Of a DNA stretch of 53,514 nt, positions 9,540 through 17,649 are shown piece after piece. The DNA is taken from contig NZ_JABBJN010000040.1 of NCBI RefSeq assembly GCF_012928505.1, positions 1-53,514 of the forward strand, given 5' to 3'. The notes under the pieces are model-generated. The model was not told where the DNA came from, did no database searches, and saw only the letters and a program-made list of their open reading frames with translations. Positions within the stretch are counted from its first letter, which is position 1, and every line of letters begins with the position of its first letter. The DNA comes from Achromobacter sp. Bel (GTDB taxonomy: Bacteria; Pseudomonadota; Gammaproteobacteria; Burkholderiales; Burkholderiaceae_B). The translations under genes were made by a program, and so were the position numbers.

Positions 9540-10892
9540 ATGGGGCGACGCTCACACACCCGCACCCTGAATCTCTGGATGAACGGCGAATTCGTTGGCA
9601 CCTGGAGCGTGCAACCGCATGTCGGAGAAGTCCTGCAGTATGCCGACGCCTGGGTTGCTTCCGGCCTGGGGCGCCCGCTGTCGCTGTCCCTCCCCTTTAC
9701 CCCAGGCAATTCGCCGCACCGTGGCGAAGCCGTGCGCACCTATTTCGAAAATCTGCTGCCGGACAGCAAAGAAATCCGCGAGCGCGTCGCACGTCGGTAC
9801 CAGGCCGGTTCGACCAACGCGTTCGCCCTGCTGGCAGAAATCGGTCGGGACTGTGTCGGCGCGCTGCAAGTGGTGCCGGGCCCCGAGGCGCCGGACGGCG
9901 TTCAAGAGGTGAACGCGGTTCCGATGACCGACGCCGAGATTGCCCAGCTGCTTCGCAACACCCTGGCGCCAGGCCCTCTGGGCCGGAACGCTGCCGAGGA
10001 TGAAGACTTCCGCATCTCCATTGCCGGAGCACAGGAAAAGTCGGCCATGCTCTGGCACGACGGGCGTTGGTGCCGGCCGCATGGCGCGACACCGACCACT
10101 CACATCTTCAAGCTGCCACTGGGCCTGGTCGCAAACATGAAGTTCGACATGAGCGATTCAGTCGAAAACGAGTGGCTGTGCTCCGAAATCCTGCGCGCCT
10201 ACCAAATGCCTGTGGCGCGCACCGAGCCCCTGATGTTCGAGGACATGAAGGTGCTGGCGGTCGAGCGCTTCGACCGCATGTGGTGGGAGAGCCCAGGGGG
10301 CAAGCGCTGGCTCATCCGGCTGCCGCAAGAAGACATGTGCCAGGCGACGGCAACCCCGCCGCATTTAAAGTATGAGTCCGACGGTGGGCCGGGTGTGCGC
10401 CAAATCATGAAGCTGTTGGCCACGTCGCGCGCTCCTGACCGCGACCGCCGCACGTTCTTCCAGGCCCAGGTCCTCTTCTGGATGCTGCGTGCGACGGATG
10501 GCCACGCGAAGAACTTCAGCATTTTCCTGCGCCAGGGTGGCACCTACGAACTCACCCCGCTGTACGACGTGCTTTCCGCCTACCCCATGATCGGCAAGAG
10601 GGCAAATCCGCTGTCTCCGTACGACGCCAAGATGGCCATGGCCGTGTGCTCGAAAAACCCCCATTGGGTCATGCGCGACATCCTGCGTCGGCACTGGATT
10701 GCCGTGGGTACCGAACATGGCGTAGTGAATCACAACGGTAAGGGGGTGGAGCATGTCCTCGACGACCTGGTGGCGCGCACGCCGGGGGTTGTGAAGACCG
10801 TCCGTGCGCGGCTGCCGGCTGGATTCCCCATGCACGTGGCCGACAGCATCCTCAACGGCCTGCAAGAGGCTGCCGACAAACTGGCAGGTTAG
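9540..10892 (+). CDS. hipA: HipA-like serine/threonine kinase toxin
   Basis: 450 residues with all HipA landmarks: an N-terminal HipA_N domain (about 10-115), the glycine-rich loop ISIAGAQEKSAM starting at 159 with Ser160 in the position of the autophosphorylated serine of E. coli HipA, the catalytic loop DGHAKNF (Asp320, Lys324, Asn325), and a metal-binding YDVLS with Asp343. Known HipA phosphorylates glutamyl-tRNA synthetase and induces growth arrest and persistence; related kinases have other targets. No residue needed for activity appears lost. The 3' end overlaps a small convergent ORF. Alternative: a HipA homologue in non-toxin signalling. Confidence 0.92.
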   Translation: MGRRSHTRTLNLWMNGEFVGTWSVQPHVGEVLQYADAWVASGLGRPLSLSLPFTPGNSPHRGEAVRTYFENLLPDSKEIRERVARRYQAGSTNAFALLAEIGRDCVGALQVVPGPEAPDGVQEVNAVPMTDAEIAQLLRNTLAPGPLGRNAAEDEDFRISIAGAQEKSAMLWHDGRWCRPHGATPTTHIFKLPLGLVANMKFDMSDSVENEWLCSEILRAYQMPVARTEPLMFEDMKVLAVERFDRMWWESPGGKRWLIRLPQEDMCQATATPPHLKYESDGGPGVRQIMKLLATSRAPDRDRRTFFQAQVLFWMLRATDGHAKNFSIFLRQGGTYELTPLYDVLSAYPMIGKRANPLSPYDAKMAMAVCSKNPHWVMRDILRRHWIAVGTEHGVVNHNGKGVEHVLDDLVARTPGVVKTVRARLPAGFPMHVADSILNGLQEAADKLAG

Positions 10893-11029
10893 CGCCAGAG
10901 GACCAGCAGGGTGGCGTAGCCCAGCATTCGAGGATGGCTGGGGTCTCCCGACTTGGCCAGGCCCAGGTGCTTCATCGGCTTGCCACTGTCGCGCAGGATG
11001 TCCAACATTTCGTCCAACGTCGTCCCCAT
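10889..11029 (-). CDS. Small ORF of unknown function between hipA and LysR gene
   Basis: 46 codons starting with an ATG at 11029 that overlaps the LysR gene's TGA, and ending 4 nt inside the hipA 3' end (convergent). The translation (LDEMLDILRDSGKPMKHLGL near the N-terminus, MLGYATLLVLWR at the end) looks like ordinary protein rather than antisense noise, and it fills exactly the gap between the two genes. I do not recognise it. It may be translated by reinitiation after the regulator, or be a remnant of a larger gene. Confidence 0.25.
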   Translation of the reverse strand: MGTTLDEMLDILRDSGKPMKHLGLAKSGDPSHPRMLGYATLLVLWR

Positions 11030-11925
11030 CATCGCGCGACCGACTGCGCTGCGACGACCTTCATGAAATCGTCGGCAAGTCGATGCGAGATGCCTTTTGC
11101 GCGCACGGCATATACCTGTGCCGTGGCCGTCAGCCCCTGTACGGGCAGGAACAGGATATCGCTTCGGCTGTGGTCGGCGACCGACCTTCCTACCAAGGCA
11201 AAGCCCAGGCCGGCTGCGACCAGACCCAGCGCGGTGTGGATCTCCTTTGCCTCGTATCCCACACGTACCTTGGCGCCCGCCTGTTCCAACGCCTGGATGG
11301 TCGAGCGGGCGAAGCTGCTATCCGGATCCTTCGGATAGCTGATGAAGGCCATGTCGGCCAAGTCGTTGGGGGTGAGTCGCTTGCGCCTGGCAAGCGCATC
11401 CGCACAGGGCACGGCCGCAATCAGCGCATCCTCGAACAGCGGAAAGTAGTCCAGGTCCTCTTCCTCGACACGCGGGCCGATGGTGCGCGACAGACCCACA
11501 TGGATAAGCCCGCTGCGCAGTGCCTCTGCCTGGTGTTCACTGAGAATCTCGGTTAGATCGATACGCACTTTGGGCAGGTCGGCCTTCATCGCGCGTACCG
11601 CATCGGGCAACACCGAAAAAATAGTCGACCGCGTGAAGCCGATACTCAACCAGCCGAAATGCCCGGAGGCCATGTCCTGCGCCTCGTCGAACAGACGCTG
11701 GGCGTCGGCCAGCAGCGCCTTGGCTTTGGGGTAAATGAAGCGCCCAAGCGGCGTGAGCGTCATGGGTCGTTTGGAACGGTCGAAGACCTTTGCGCCCAGT
11801 TGGGCCTCCAAGTGCCCCAACTGCATGCTGACCGCCGTGGGCACCACGTGCAGGCGTTGCGCCGCCAGGTTGGCACTGCGGCTTTCGACCACTTCGCAAA
11901 AGAACTGCAGGGATTTTAGGTTCAT
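11029..11925 (-). CDS. LysR-type transcriptional regulator
   Basis: 298 residues from the ATG at 11925. The N-terminal winged HTH (MNLKSLQFFCEVVESRSANL, then TAVSMQLGHLEAQLGAKVFDR) is typical, with a type 2 periplasmic-binding-like effector domain from about residue 90. A further in-frame upstream TTG at 11946 is less likely. It is divergent from the RraA-like/Bug gene pair, so it most likely controls those genes in response to a related organic acid. The TGA overlaps the ATG of the small downstream ORF. Confidence 0.92.
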   Translation of the reverse strand: MNLKSLQFFCEVVESRSANLAAQRLHVVPTAVSMQLGHLEAQLGAKVFDRSKRPMTLTPLGRFIYPKAKALLADAQRLFDEAQDMASGHFGWLSIGFTRSTIFSVLPDAVRAMKADLPKVRIDLTEILSEHQAEALRSGLIHVGLSRTIGPRVEEEDLDYFPLFEDALIAAVPCADALARRKRLTPNDLADMAFISYPKDPDSSFARSTIQALEQAGAKVRVGYEAKEIHTALGLVAAGLGFALVGRSVADHSRSDILFLPVQGLTATAQVYAVRAKGISHRLADDFMKVVAAQSVAR

Positions 11926-12031
11926 GGAATTTGATCTTACGCTCAAAAACGGTTGATTGATCTAGACTTTTCTTTAGCTGAACATGGGGTCGAACGCGCT
12001 ATCGATGCGCCGGAACCTGGAGACCCTGTTA

Positions 12032-12718
12032 ATGCCCGATTTGAACGAACCCGAATGGCTGACCCGTGCCCGCAGCCTTTCCACCGCAGAGGTGTCCGAC
12101 GCCCTCGACTACTACAAGCTGCCGGGTAGCGCTCTGGGGATTCGGCCTGTCGCCGGTCCGTCCCGGCTGTTCGGTCACGCCTATACCGTCCGATTCGCGC
12201 CAATAGACGATGCCCAGCCCGGAACGGTGGGCGACTTCATCGACCGGCTCGCACCCGGCTCCGTCGCCGTCTTGGATAACGGCGGCCGGATGGACTGCAC
12301 GGTGTGGGGGGGCATTCTCAGCCGCCTGGCTGCGCACAAGAATATTGCCGGCACGGTCGTGCACGGCGTATGCCGCGATACCGCCGAAGCCGACGATGCC
12401 AACTATCCGCTGTATGCCCGAGGCGCCTTCATGCGCACCGGCAAGGATCGAGTGCAGGTACAGGCCTATGAGGAACCCGTCGCGCTCGGTGACGTGCGCG
12501 TGTGCCCGGGAGATCTTGTGATTGGCGACGCCGATGGCGTGGTGGTGGTGCCCCGCGCGCGCATCCAGGAAGTTCTCGAAAAGGCGCTGGAAACACGGGC
12601 GCTGGAAAGCGAGATATTGGACGCCGCATTCAACGGCATGCCGCTTGCCGACGCGCGCAAGCAGTTCGGTTATCACACCCTGCAGCGCGCCCCGGACAGA
12701 CTGACTGATTCATTCTGA
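12032..12718 (+). CDS. RraA-like / HMG-CHA aldolase family protein
   Basis: 228 residues. The ATG at 12032 was chosen because TGGAGA ends 8 nt before it; in-frame ATGs at 11984 and 12005 lack this. The fold's signature is present: DNGGRMDCTVWGGILS followed by VHGVCRDTAE, whose Arg-Asp pair is the metal/substrate site of class II pyruvate aldolases (HMG/CHA aldolase, oxaloacetate decarboxylase) in this family. The close RNase E inhibitor RraA shares the fold, but the neighbouring LysR regulator and Bug binding protein favour a catabolic enzyme for a 4-hydroxy-4-carboxy-2-oxo acid. Substrate unproven. Confidence 0.82.
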   Translation: MPDLNEPEWLTRARSLSTAEVSDALDYYKLPGSALGIRPVAGPSRLFGHAYTVRFAPIDDAQPGTVGDFIDRLAPGSVAVLDNGGRMDCTVWGGILSRLAAHKNIAGTVVHGVCRDTAEADDANYPLYARGAFMRTGKDRVQVQAYEEPVALGDVRVCPGDLVIGDADGVVVVPRARIQEVLEKALETRALESEILDAAFNGMPLADARKQFGYHTLQRAPDRLTDSF

Positions 12719-12757
12719 TTTTGTGCCGACAACAACTACACAATGCAAGGAGACATG

Positions 12758-13735
12758 ATGTTGATTGCCCGCTTTTTAAGCGCAGGAGCGCTGGGTCTGT
12801 TCGCCACCGCAATCGCTGCGCCCGTCTTGGCGCAGGAACCTTACCCCTGCCAGCTTGTGAAGATCATCTCACCTTATCCCCCGGGGGGAACCACAGACAT
12901 TCTGGCGCGTCTGATTGCGCCAGGCCTGGCCGATGAACTGGGCACCAACGTCATCGTCGAGAACAAGGGCGGTGCCAGCAGCAACATCGGTACCCAGTAC
13001 GTCACCACGGCCGCGCCCGACGGCTGCACGTTGCTTTTGGGGAACAACACCGGGGTAGTCATCAACCGCAATTTGTACGCGTTGCGCAACGATCCCGTCA
13101 GCACATTGGCGCCGGTCGCCGAAGTGGCTGCGGTCCCGCTGGTGCTTTATGTCAACGCCTCCGTGCCCGCTAAAACCGTCGACGAGCTTTTCACCCTGAT
13201 TCGTGCCAAGCCTGGCGAATTCAATTTCGCCTCGGGCGGCAGCGGCAGCCCGCAACATCTGATGGGCGAAATGCTTAAAGTCGACATGAAGCTCGACATG
13301 ATCCACATCCCCTATCGCGGGCAAGGTCCCGCGCTGGCCGACGTGATCTCGGGCCAAGTGCCCATTGCGTTTGAAACCACTACCGCGATCGCCCCGCAGC
13401 TGGGCTCGGGCCGTATCCGCGCATTGGCCACTACTGGCCAAACCCGATCCCAAAGCCTGTCCGACGTGCCCACCATGAAAGAACTGGGCTATGCCAATTT
13501 CGTGATCGAGAACTGGTATGGAATCTTCGCCCCGGCACAGACACCTTCGGCATTGATCGAACGCCTCAATCTGGGGGTGGTCAAGACGCTGAAGCGTCCG
13601 ACGCTAGCCAAGAGCCTGGCTGACATGGGCTCCGATGACGTGGCCGGAACGCCCGAACAGTTCGCAAGCTTTATCGCCAAGGAACTGCCGTACTGGGAAT
13701 CGCTGGTGAAACGCACGGGCGCGAAGGTGGAATGA
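12758..13735 (+). CDS. Bug-family tripartite tricarboxylate transporter binding protein
   Basis: 325 residues. AAGGAG at 12747-12752 lies 5 nt before the ATG at 12758 (the ATG at 12755 is too close). A signal peptide ends near APVLAQ. The mature N-terminus has the Bug hallmark SPYPPGGTTDILAR, and later HIPYRGQGPALADVISGQV and the terminal YWESLVK segment. Such periplasmic proteins bind carboxylates and are greatly expanded in Bordetella/Achromobacter; most lack dedicated membrane partners nearby, as here. Paired with the RraA-like aldolase it probably binds that enzyme's precursor acid. Confidence 0.93.
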   Translation: MLIARFLSAGALGLFATAIAAPVLAQEPYPCQLVKIISPYPPGGTTDILARLIAPGLADELGTNVIVENKGGASSNIGTQYVTTAAPDGCTLLLGNNTGVVINRNLYALRNDPVSTLAPVAEVAAVPLVLYVNASVPAKTVDELFTLIRAKPGEFNFASGGSGSPQHLMGEMLKVDMKLDMIHIPYRGQGPALADVISGQVPIAFETTTAIAPQLGSGRIRALATTGQTRSQSLSDVPTMKELGYANFVIENWYGIFAPAQTPSALIERLNLGVVKTLKRPTLAKSLADMGSDDVAGTPEQFASFIAKELPYWESLVKRTGAKVE

Positions 13736-13836
13736 CATGACCGAGCTGCCCGCCCCCTTGCGCTAGTTGGGCGCCGCCAAGCCCATCGACCCGACGGCAT
13801 GCCTCGCTGGGGGGTATGCCAGGGGGATAGCCCGGC

Positions 13837-14418
13837 TTAATCCGGCTTCAAGAGTAGGGCAATCAGTTGATCAGCAGTCGTCCGCATGCGCCGCTCATCT
13901 TGGTAAATCCGTTCAATCACCACCAATCCTCGGGTCATGGTCACTATCATCCGGGCGGCTTGCCGTGGCGCTAACATCAGCCGTTCGCGCGCGTCGGCTC
14001 GGGAGCACCGCTCATTCAGCGCCGTTTCGATTTCGTCGATCATGTCCTGAATAGCCAAGCGCATGGTTTCATCAAGCTGCTCGGTACCCACCGCCGTCTT
14101 CGTGCTTAAGCAACCGCGGGTGGGCGTTCCCGTGGTCATTGACTTGATGGCAAAGCTAAAAAATCGACTCAGCGCGGCTCTCAGATCGGGCTGATCCAGC
14201 GCTTCTCGCATTTTGTGCACGTACTTCGCTTTGTATAAGCCGAACGTGCGTAGAAAAATTGCTTCCTTGTCGCCGTAGGCGTTGTACAGAGAGCCGCGTT
14301 GCACGCCGGTCGCCTCGGCCAATTCCTGCATGGTCGTCTTGGAATAGCCTTGCTGCCAGAAAAGCGCAAGCGCCTTTTCCAACACGTCAGACTCGTCAAA
14401 TTGGCGCACCCCAGCCAT
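13837..14418 (-). CDS. TetR/AcrR-family repressor
   Basis: 193 residues. A strong GGAGGAAGGGG precedes the ATG at 14418. The N-terminal HTH is clear (VLEKALALFWQQGYSKTTMQ, TGVQRGSLYNAYGDKEAIF), followed by an all-helical ligand domain with GTPTRGCLS, a motif common in the COG1309 subfamily. It is transcribed away from an MFS exporter gene across 167 bp containing two identical-format palindromes, the classic layout for a repressor controlling an efflux gene and itself. Confidence 0.93.
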   Translation of the reverse strand: MAGVRQFDESDVLEKALALFWQQGYSKTTMQELAEATGVQRGSLYNAYGDKEAIFLRTFGLYKAKYVHKMREALDQPDLRAALSRFFSFAIKSMTTGTPTRGCLSTKTAVGTEQLDETMRLAIQDMIDEIETALNERCSRADARERLMLAPRQAARMIVTMTRGLVVIERIYQDERRMRTTADQLIALLLKPD

Positions 14419-14477
14419 TGCCCCTTCCTCCTTCGGAAATCCGCTACACATCGCCCATTCAGGATTGGATCACATCA

Positions 14478-14506
14478 TTGACAATACCGTCAAACATGAC
14501 TATCTT
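14478..14506 (+). promoter_or_regulatory. Sigma-70 promoter of the MFS gene overlapped by operator 1
   Basis: TTGACA at 14478-14483 and TATCTT at 14501-14506 with exactly 17 bp between. The -35 box is part of palindrome 1, TTGAC-N6-GTCAA at 14478-14493, so a bound repressor would block RNA polymerase. Confidence 0.65.
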
Positions 14507-14512
14507 CCATTC

Positions 14513-14528
14513 TTGACGTCAGTGTCAA
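14513..14528. promoter_or_regulatory. Operator 2 of the tetR-MFS intergenic region
   Basis: TTGAC-N6-GTCAA, the same 16-bp format as operator 1, centred 35 bp downstream of it. On the minus strand its TGTCAA reads as a TTGACA -35 box pointing to the tetR-like gene, with a GATAGT-like -10 at 18 bp, so it may serve autoregulation. Confidence 0.6.
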
Positions 14529-14585
14529 AGATGAAAAGTCTGCTTGGTGGGTCACTACCCGTCCGTAAATCCTAGAGTGAATACG

Positions 14586-15773
14586 ATGTCCTCTCCCGGC
14601 GCTTTGTCCTCAGAAAAATCCCTGCTATGGCGGTACCTGTTTGCCGGGCTCTGCGCAAGCCTGGTAAGTATCGGGCTGGCGCGATTTGCCTTTACCCCAC
14701 TCATCCCGGAACTGATTCAGGCCCATTGGTTCAGTGCCTCCGCAGTCGTCTATCTTGGCGCGGCCAATCTTGCCGGCTATGTGGTGGGTGCACTGGGTGG
14801 CCGAACCCTTGCATCGTGCTTGGGCAATGAGCACGTCTTGCGTCTGATGATGGTGTTGATCTGCGCCGCCTTTTTTGCGTGCGCCGTCCCGCTTTCGTTC
14901 ACCTGGTACTTTGGTTGGCGAGTCGTATCCGGTATTGCCGGAGGGGTTGTGATGGTTCTTGTGGCCGGGACGATTCTTCCCCATGTTCCACCCGCCAAAA
15001 AGGGCGTGGCGGGAGGCGCCATATTCCTTGGGCTCGGCCTGGGCATCGCAGGATCTGGAACCCTGATCCCGCTATTTCTTGAGCTTGGCCTCCAGCAAAC
15101 CTGGGTAGGTCTTGGAGCGGTCTCACTCGTGCTGACGGCCGCAAGCTGGTTTGCTTGGCCGGCCAGCAAACTGACCCCACCGACCCGCCGCGCCGGCGGG
15201 GAAAAAACCCACGCCGTCCGGTTTGGCAGTGAGGTCAAACGGCTCTATCTTCAATACGCACTGATGGCGGGGGCATCCGTTCCCACCATGGTCTTTCTGG
15301 TGGACTTCATTGCACGGGGGCTCGGCAAAGGCACGCATTTGGGGTCGGTCTATTGGACGACTTATGGCGTGGGAGCCATTGCGGGTCCGCCGTTGTATGG
15401 CTACCTGGCCGATCGGTTGGGTTCCAAGCGGGCGATAGGCCTGGTGGCGGCGGTGATGACGGCCGTGCTAGCAGGCTTCGCCTTTACCAGCGAGTTGCTT
15501 ACGCTTGGCGTCCTTACGATCATCATTGGAACGTTTGCGCCTGGAATGGTGCCATTGGTTCTTGCGCGGGTTCATGAAATAGTACCTAACAATGCGACGC
15601 GGCAGAACGTCGCGTGGACGCGTGTCAGTGTCGTATCAGCCGCTAGCCTGGCGGGATGTGCGTATGCCTTCTCTGCACTGTTCGAAGCATCGGCGGGCGA
15701 TCATCGCCTGCTATTTGCGGTTGCGGCGGCCATGCTCTTGCTGGCGCAGCTATTGGGCCTTCGACGTCAATAA
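14586..15773 (+). CDS. MFS transporter, YbfB/YjiJ family
   Basis: 395 residues with about 12 hydrophobic segments and no signal peptide. The first helix ASLVSIGLARFAFTPLIPEL, the second with YLGAANLAGYVVGAL, and LGLGIAGSGTLIPL are characteristic of the YbfB/YjiJ subfamily. The cytoplasmic 2-3 loop is poorly conserved, as usual there. Function is presumed export or uptake of a small molecule; the substrate is unknown. The start at 14586 is preceded only by a weak GAGTGA. Base composition of the tetR-MFS pair looks lower in GC than the flanking genes. Regulation is likely by the divergent TetR-type repressor. Confidence 0.87.
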   Translation: MSSPGALSSEKSLLWRYLFAGLCASLVSIGLARFAFTPLIPELIQAHWFSASAVVYLGAANLAGYVVGALGGRTLASCLGNEHVLRLMMVLICAAFFACAVPLSFTWYFGWRVVSGIAGGVVMVLVAGTILPHVPPAKKGVAGGAIFLGLGLGIAGSGTLIPLFLELGLQQTWVGLGAVSLVLTAASWFAWPASKLTPPTRRAGGEKTHAVRFGSEVKRLYLQYALMAGASVPTMVFLVDFIARGLGKGTHLGSVYWTTYGVGAIAGPPLYGYLADRLGSKRAIGLVAAVMTAVLAGFAFTSELLTLGVLTIIIGTFAPGMVPLVLARVHEIVPNNATRQNVAWTRVSVVSAASLAGCAYAFSALFEASAGDHRLLFAVAAAMLLLAQLLGLRRQ

Positions 15774-15805
15774 GCCGCTACCGGTTTGCGCATCACGTCC
15801 CGCCG

Positions 15806-16720
15806 TCAAACCCCCGAATACATGACGCGGCCGGCAATGGGCATCGGCGCGCGCAGGATGGACCCCGATTCGGATTCGGTGATGTAGAGTGTTTTGCGGT
15901 CCGGGCCGCCAAAGGCGATATTGGTCGTCAATGCCCCCAGGGGCGAATTGACGCGCAACAGGGGTTCGCCACGGTTGCTGAACAGCCAGACTGCGCCCAG
16001 CCCCACGTGCGCCACCGCCAGATTGCCGTCTTCATCGATGGCCAGACCGTCGGGACCGCCGCCGCCGGACATCTGGATGAAGGTCCCGACTTTGGTGACA
16101 TTGCCGTCCCGGGTAAGCGGCACGCGCCAAATCGCATTTGCCCGCGTCACCGCGACATAGAGCACGGACTCGCTTGGGTCCAGCACCAGACCGTTGGGGC
16201 TGGGGAGGTTGTCCAGCAGGCAATCGACACGGCCATCGGCGCGGCGCCGGAATACCCGGCCAGTCTGGTCGTGCCAGCCGGTCAGCCCTTGATCGGTGAA
16301 ATACAGATCGCCGTTGGAGGCGAACACCAGGTCGTTCACCGCCTTGAGACGTTCGAGGTGCACGCGTTCGAGTACGGGCGTGGCCTTGCCCGTCTCGGGG
16401 TCAAGCTGCATGATGCCGCGCGCATAGTCCGCAATGAAGATGCGCCCGTCCTGGTGGATCTTCAGGCCGTTGGGCTCGCCGGCGTACTCGGCGATCAATT
16501 CGAACTCACCCTGCGCGTCGACCCGGAACACGCGGCCCCAAGGCACATCCACGCAATACAGACGGCCTTGTGCGTCAAAGGAAGGGCCCTCCAGCAGGGA
16601 ATGCGGTGGCTGGTTGCCCGGTTGGTAGCGGTGCCATTCGGACGTGCCCTCCGGTTTGCGGAAGGCGTCGGGCAGGCGGGCGAACACTTCGGCTTGAATG
16701 GCAGGCGGTGCGGCGTACAT
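15806..16720 (-). CDS. SMP-30/gluconolactonase-family lactonase
   Basis: 304 residues of six-bladed propeller type. Metal and substrate residues of the family can be matched: LLEGPSFD (Glu), GEPNGLKIH, KAVNDLVF with its Asn-Asp, and PSPNGLVLD and GGGPDGLAIDEDGNL with its Asp. Members hydrolyse sugar-acid lactones. It is the last gene of the sugar-acid operon, directly after uronate dehydrogenase, whose product is an aldarolactone, so it probably opens that lactone to the aldarate. Cytoplasmic; no signal peptide seen. Confidence 0.9.
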   Translation of the reverse strand: MYAAPPAIQAEVFARLPDAFRKPEGTSEWHRYQPGNQPPHSLLEGPSFDAQGRLYCVDVPWGRVFRVDAQGEFELIAEYAGEPNGLKIHQDGRIFIADYARGIMQLDPETGKATPVLERVHLERLKAVNDLVFASNGDLYFTDQGLTGWHDQTGRVFRRRADGRVDCLLDNLPSPNGLVLDPSESVLYVAVTRANAIWRVPLTRDGNVTKVGTFIQMSGGGGPDGLAIDEDGNLAVAHVGLGAVWLFSNRGEPLLRVNSPLGALTTNIAFGGPDRKTLYITESESGSILRAPMPIAGRVMYSGV

Positions 16721-16777
16721 GGTGTCCCGGCAGAAGATTGTTTATGGGCGGATGGCAGGGGGTTCTACACGGACGTC

Positions 16778-17611
16778 TCAGGAGATCCTGTCGGTAGTGC
16801 CGACGAAATCCAGGGGGCAGTAGAAACCACCGTGAAACTGGGCGGCGATGGGGTCTTCGGGAATGTCCTGCGCGAGTATTTCCGCCGCGAAGATTTCGGA
16901 GTCGTCCTGCGGTGCGTAACCAAGGAATTTCGCGTTGGAGTTGTCCCATCGGTTGCGTAGATTGTTCGATACGCCGTAGACCACGGTGAAGTGGTAGGAC
17001 TCGTGCTCGATACAGCGGCGCGCCAGCTGCGCCATGTCCCGGTGGCTGAGCCAGGTCAGGAGTTGGCGGGCTTCACTTGGGCGGTCGGGCGTGCGGAATG
17101 TGCCGATCCGCAAGCAGGCGACAGACATGCCGTACTTGTCGGCATACATCCGGCCCAGGGCCTCGCCGAACACTTTCGAGACGCCGTATAGCGAGTCCGG
17201 CCGGGGATCCACGGTGTCATCCAGGAATTTCTCCCTGCGGTGGTAGCCCACGGCATGGTTCGAGCTGGCGAAGATGACGCGCGGCACGTTCTGGCGGCGA
17301 GCGGCTTCGAACACGTTGTAGCAGCCGTCGATATTCATCGGCAGGATCTTGTCCCAGGTATCCACGCCAGGAATTCCGGCCAGGTGGACGACACAATCGA
17401 TGCCTTCCATGCAGCGCATGATGGAATCCATGTCGCGCACATCGATCGTGCAGATCTCCTCGCCTGCCTGCGCGGGTTCCTGCAAGGCGATGTCGGCCAG
17501 GCGCAGCAAGGCATAGCGGCCGCGCAGATGGGTGCGCAGGCATTTGCCTATGTTCCCTGCCGCGCCCGTGATCAGTACCCGCAGGTTTTCGGCTTTGGTG
17601 AAGTGGGTCAT
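16778..17611 (-). CDS. udh: NAD-dependent uronate dehydrogenase-like short-chain dehydrogenase
   Basis: 277 residues, extended SDR. NAD loop GAAGNIG at 16-22, Asp40 ending the second strand (NAD-preferring), the SSNH segment at 116-119, and the catalytic pair Tyr142/Lys146 in YGVSK; RIGTFRTPDRPSEARQLLTW resembles the active-site lid of Agrobacterium/Pseudomonas uronate dehydrogenase. That enzyme oxidises D-glucuronate or D-galacturonate to the aldaro-lactone. Length matches (about 265-280). Neighbouring lactonase and TRAP genes fit uronate oxidation. A related sugar epimerase role is possible but less likely. Confidence 0.8.
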   Translation of the reverse strand: MTHFTKAENLRVLITGAAGNIGKCLRTHLRGRYALLRLADIALQEPAQAGEEICTIDVRDMDSIMRCMEGIDCVVHLAGIPGVDTWDKILPMNIDGCYNVFEAARRQNVPRVIFASSNHAVGYHRREKFLDDTVDPRPDSLYGVSKVFGEALGRMYADKYGMSVACLRIGTFRTPDRPSEARQLLTWLSHRDMAQLARRCIEHESYHFTVVYGVSNNLRNRWDNSNAKFLGYAPQDDSEIFAAEILAQDIPEDPIAAQFHGGFYCPLDFVGTTDRIS

Positions 17612-17649
17612 CTGTCTTCCTGTGTTCTCCGGCGTGACGGAGTCTTGGA

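Noticed and set aside
13736..13767. A 9-codon ATG frame directly after the Bug gene, with open sequence beyond its stop
   Set aside because: Too short and without family features; it could be the relic of a gene start but nothing in the sequence supports that.
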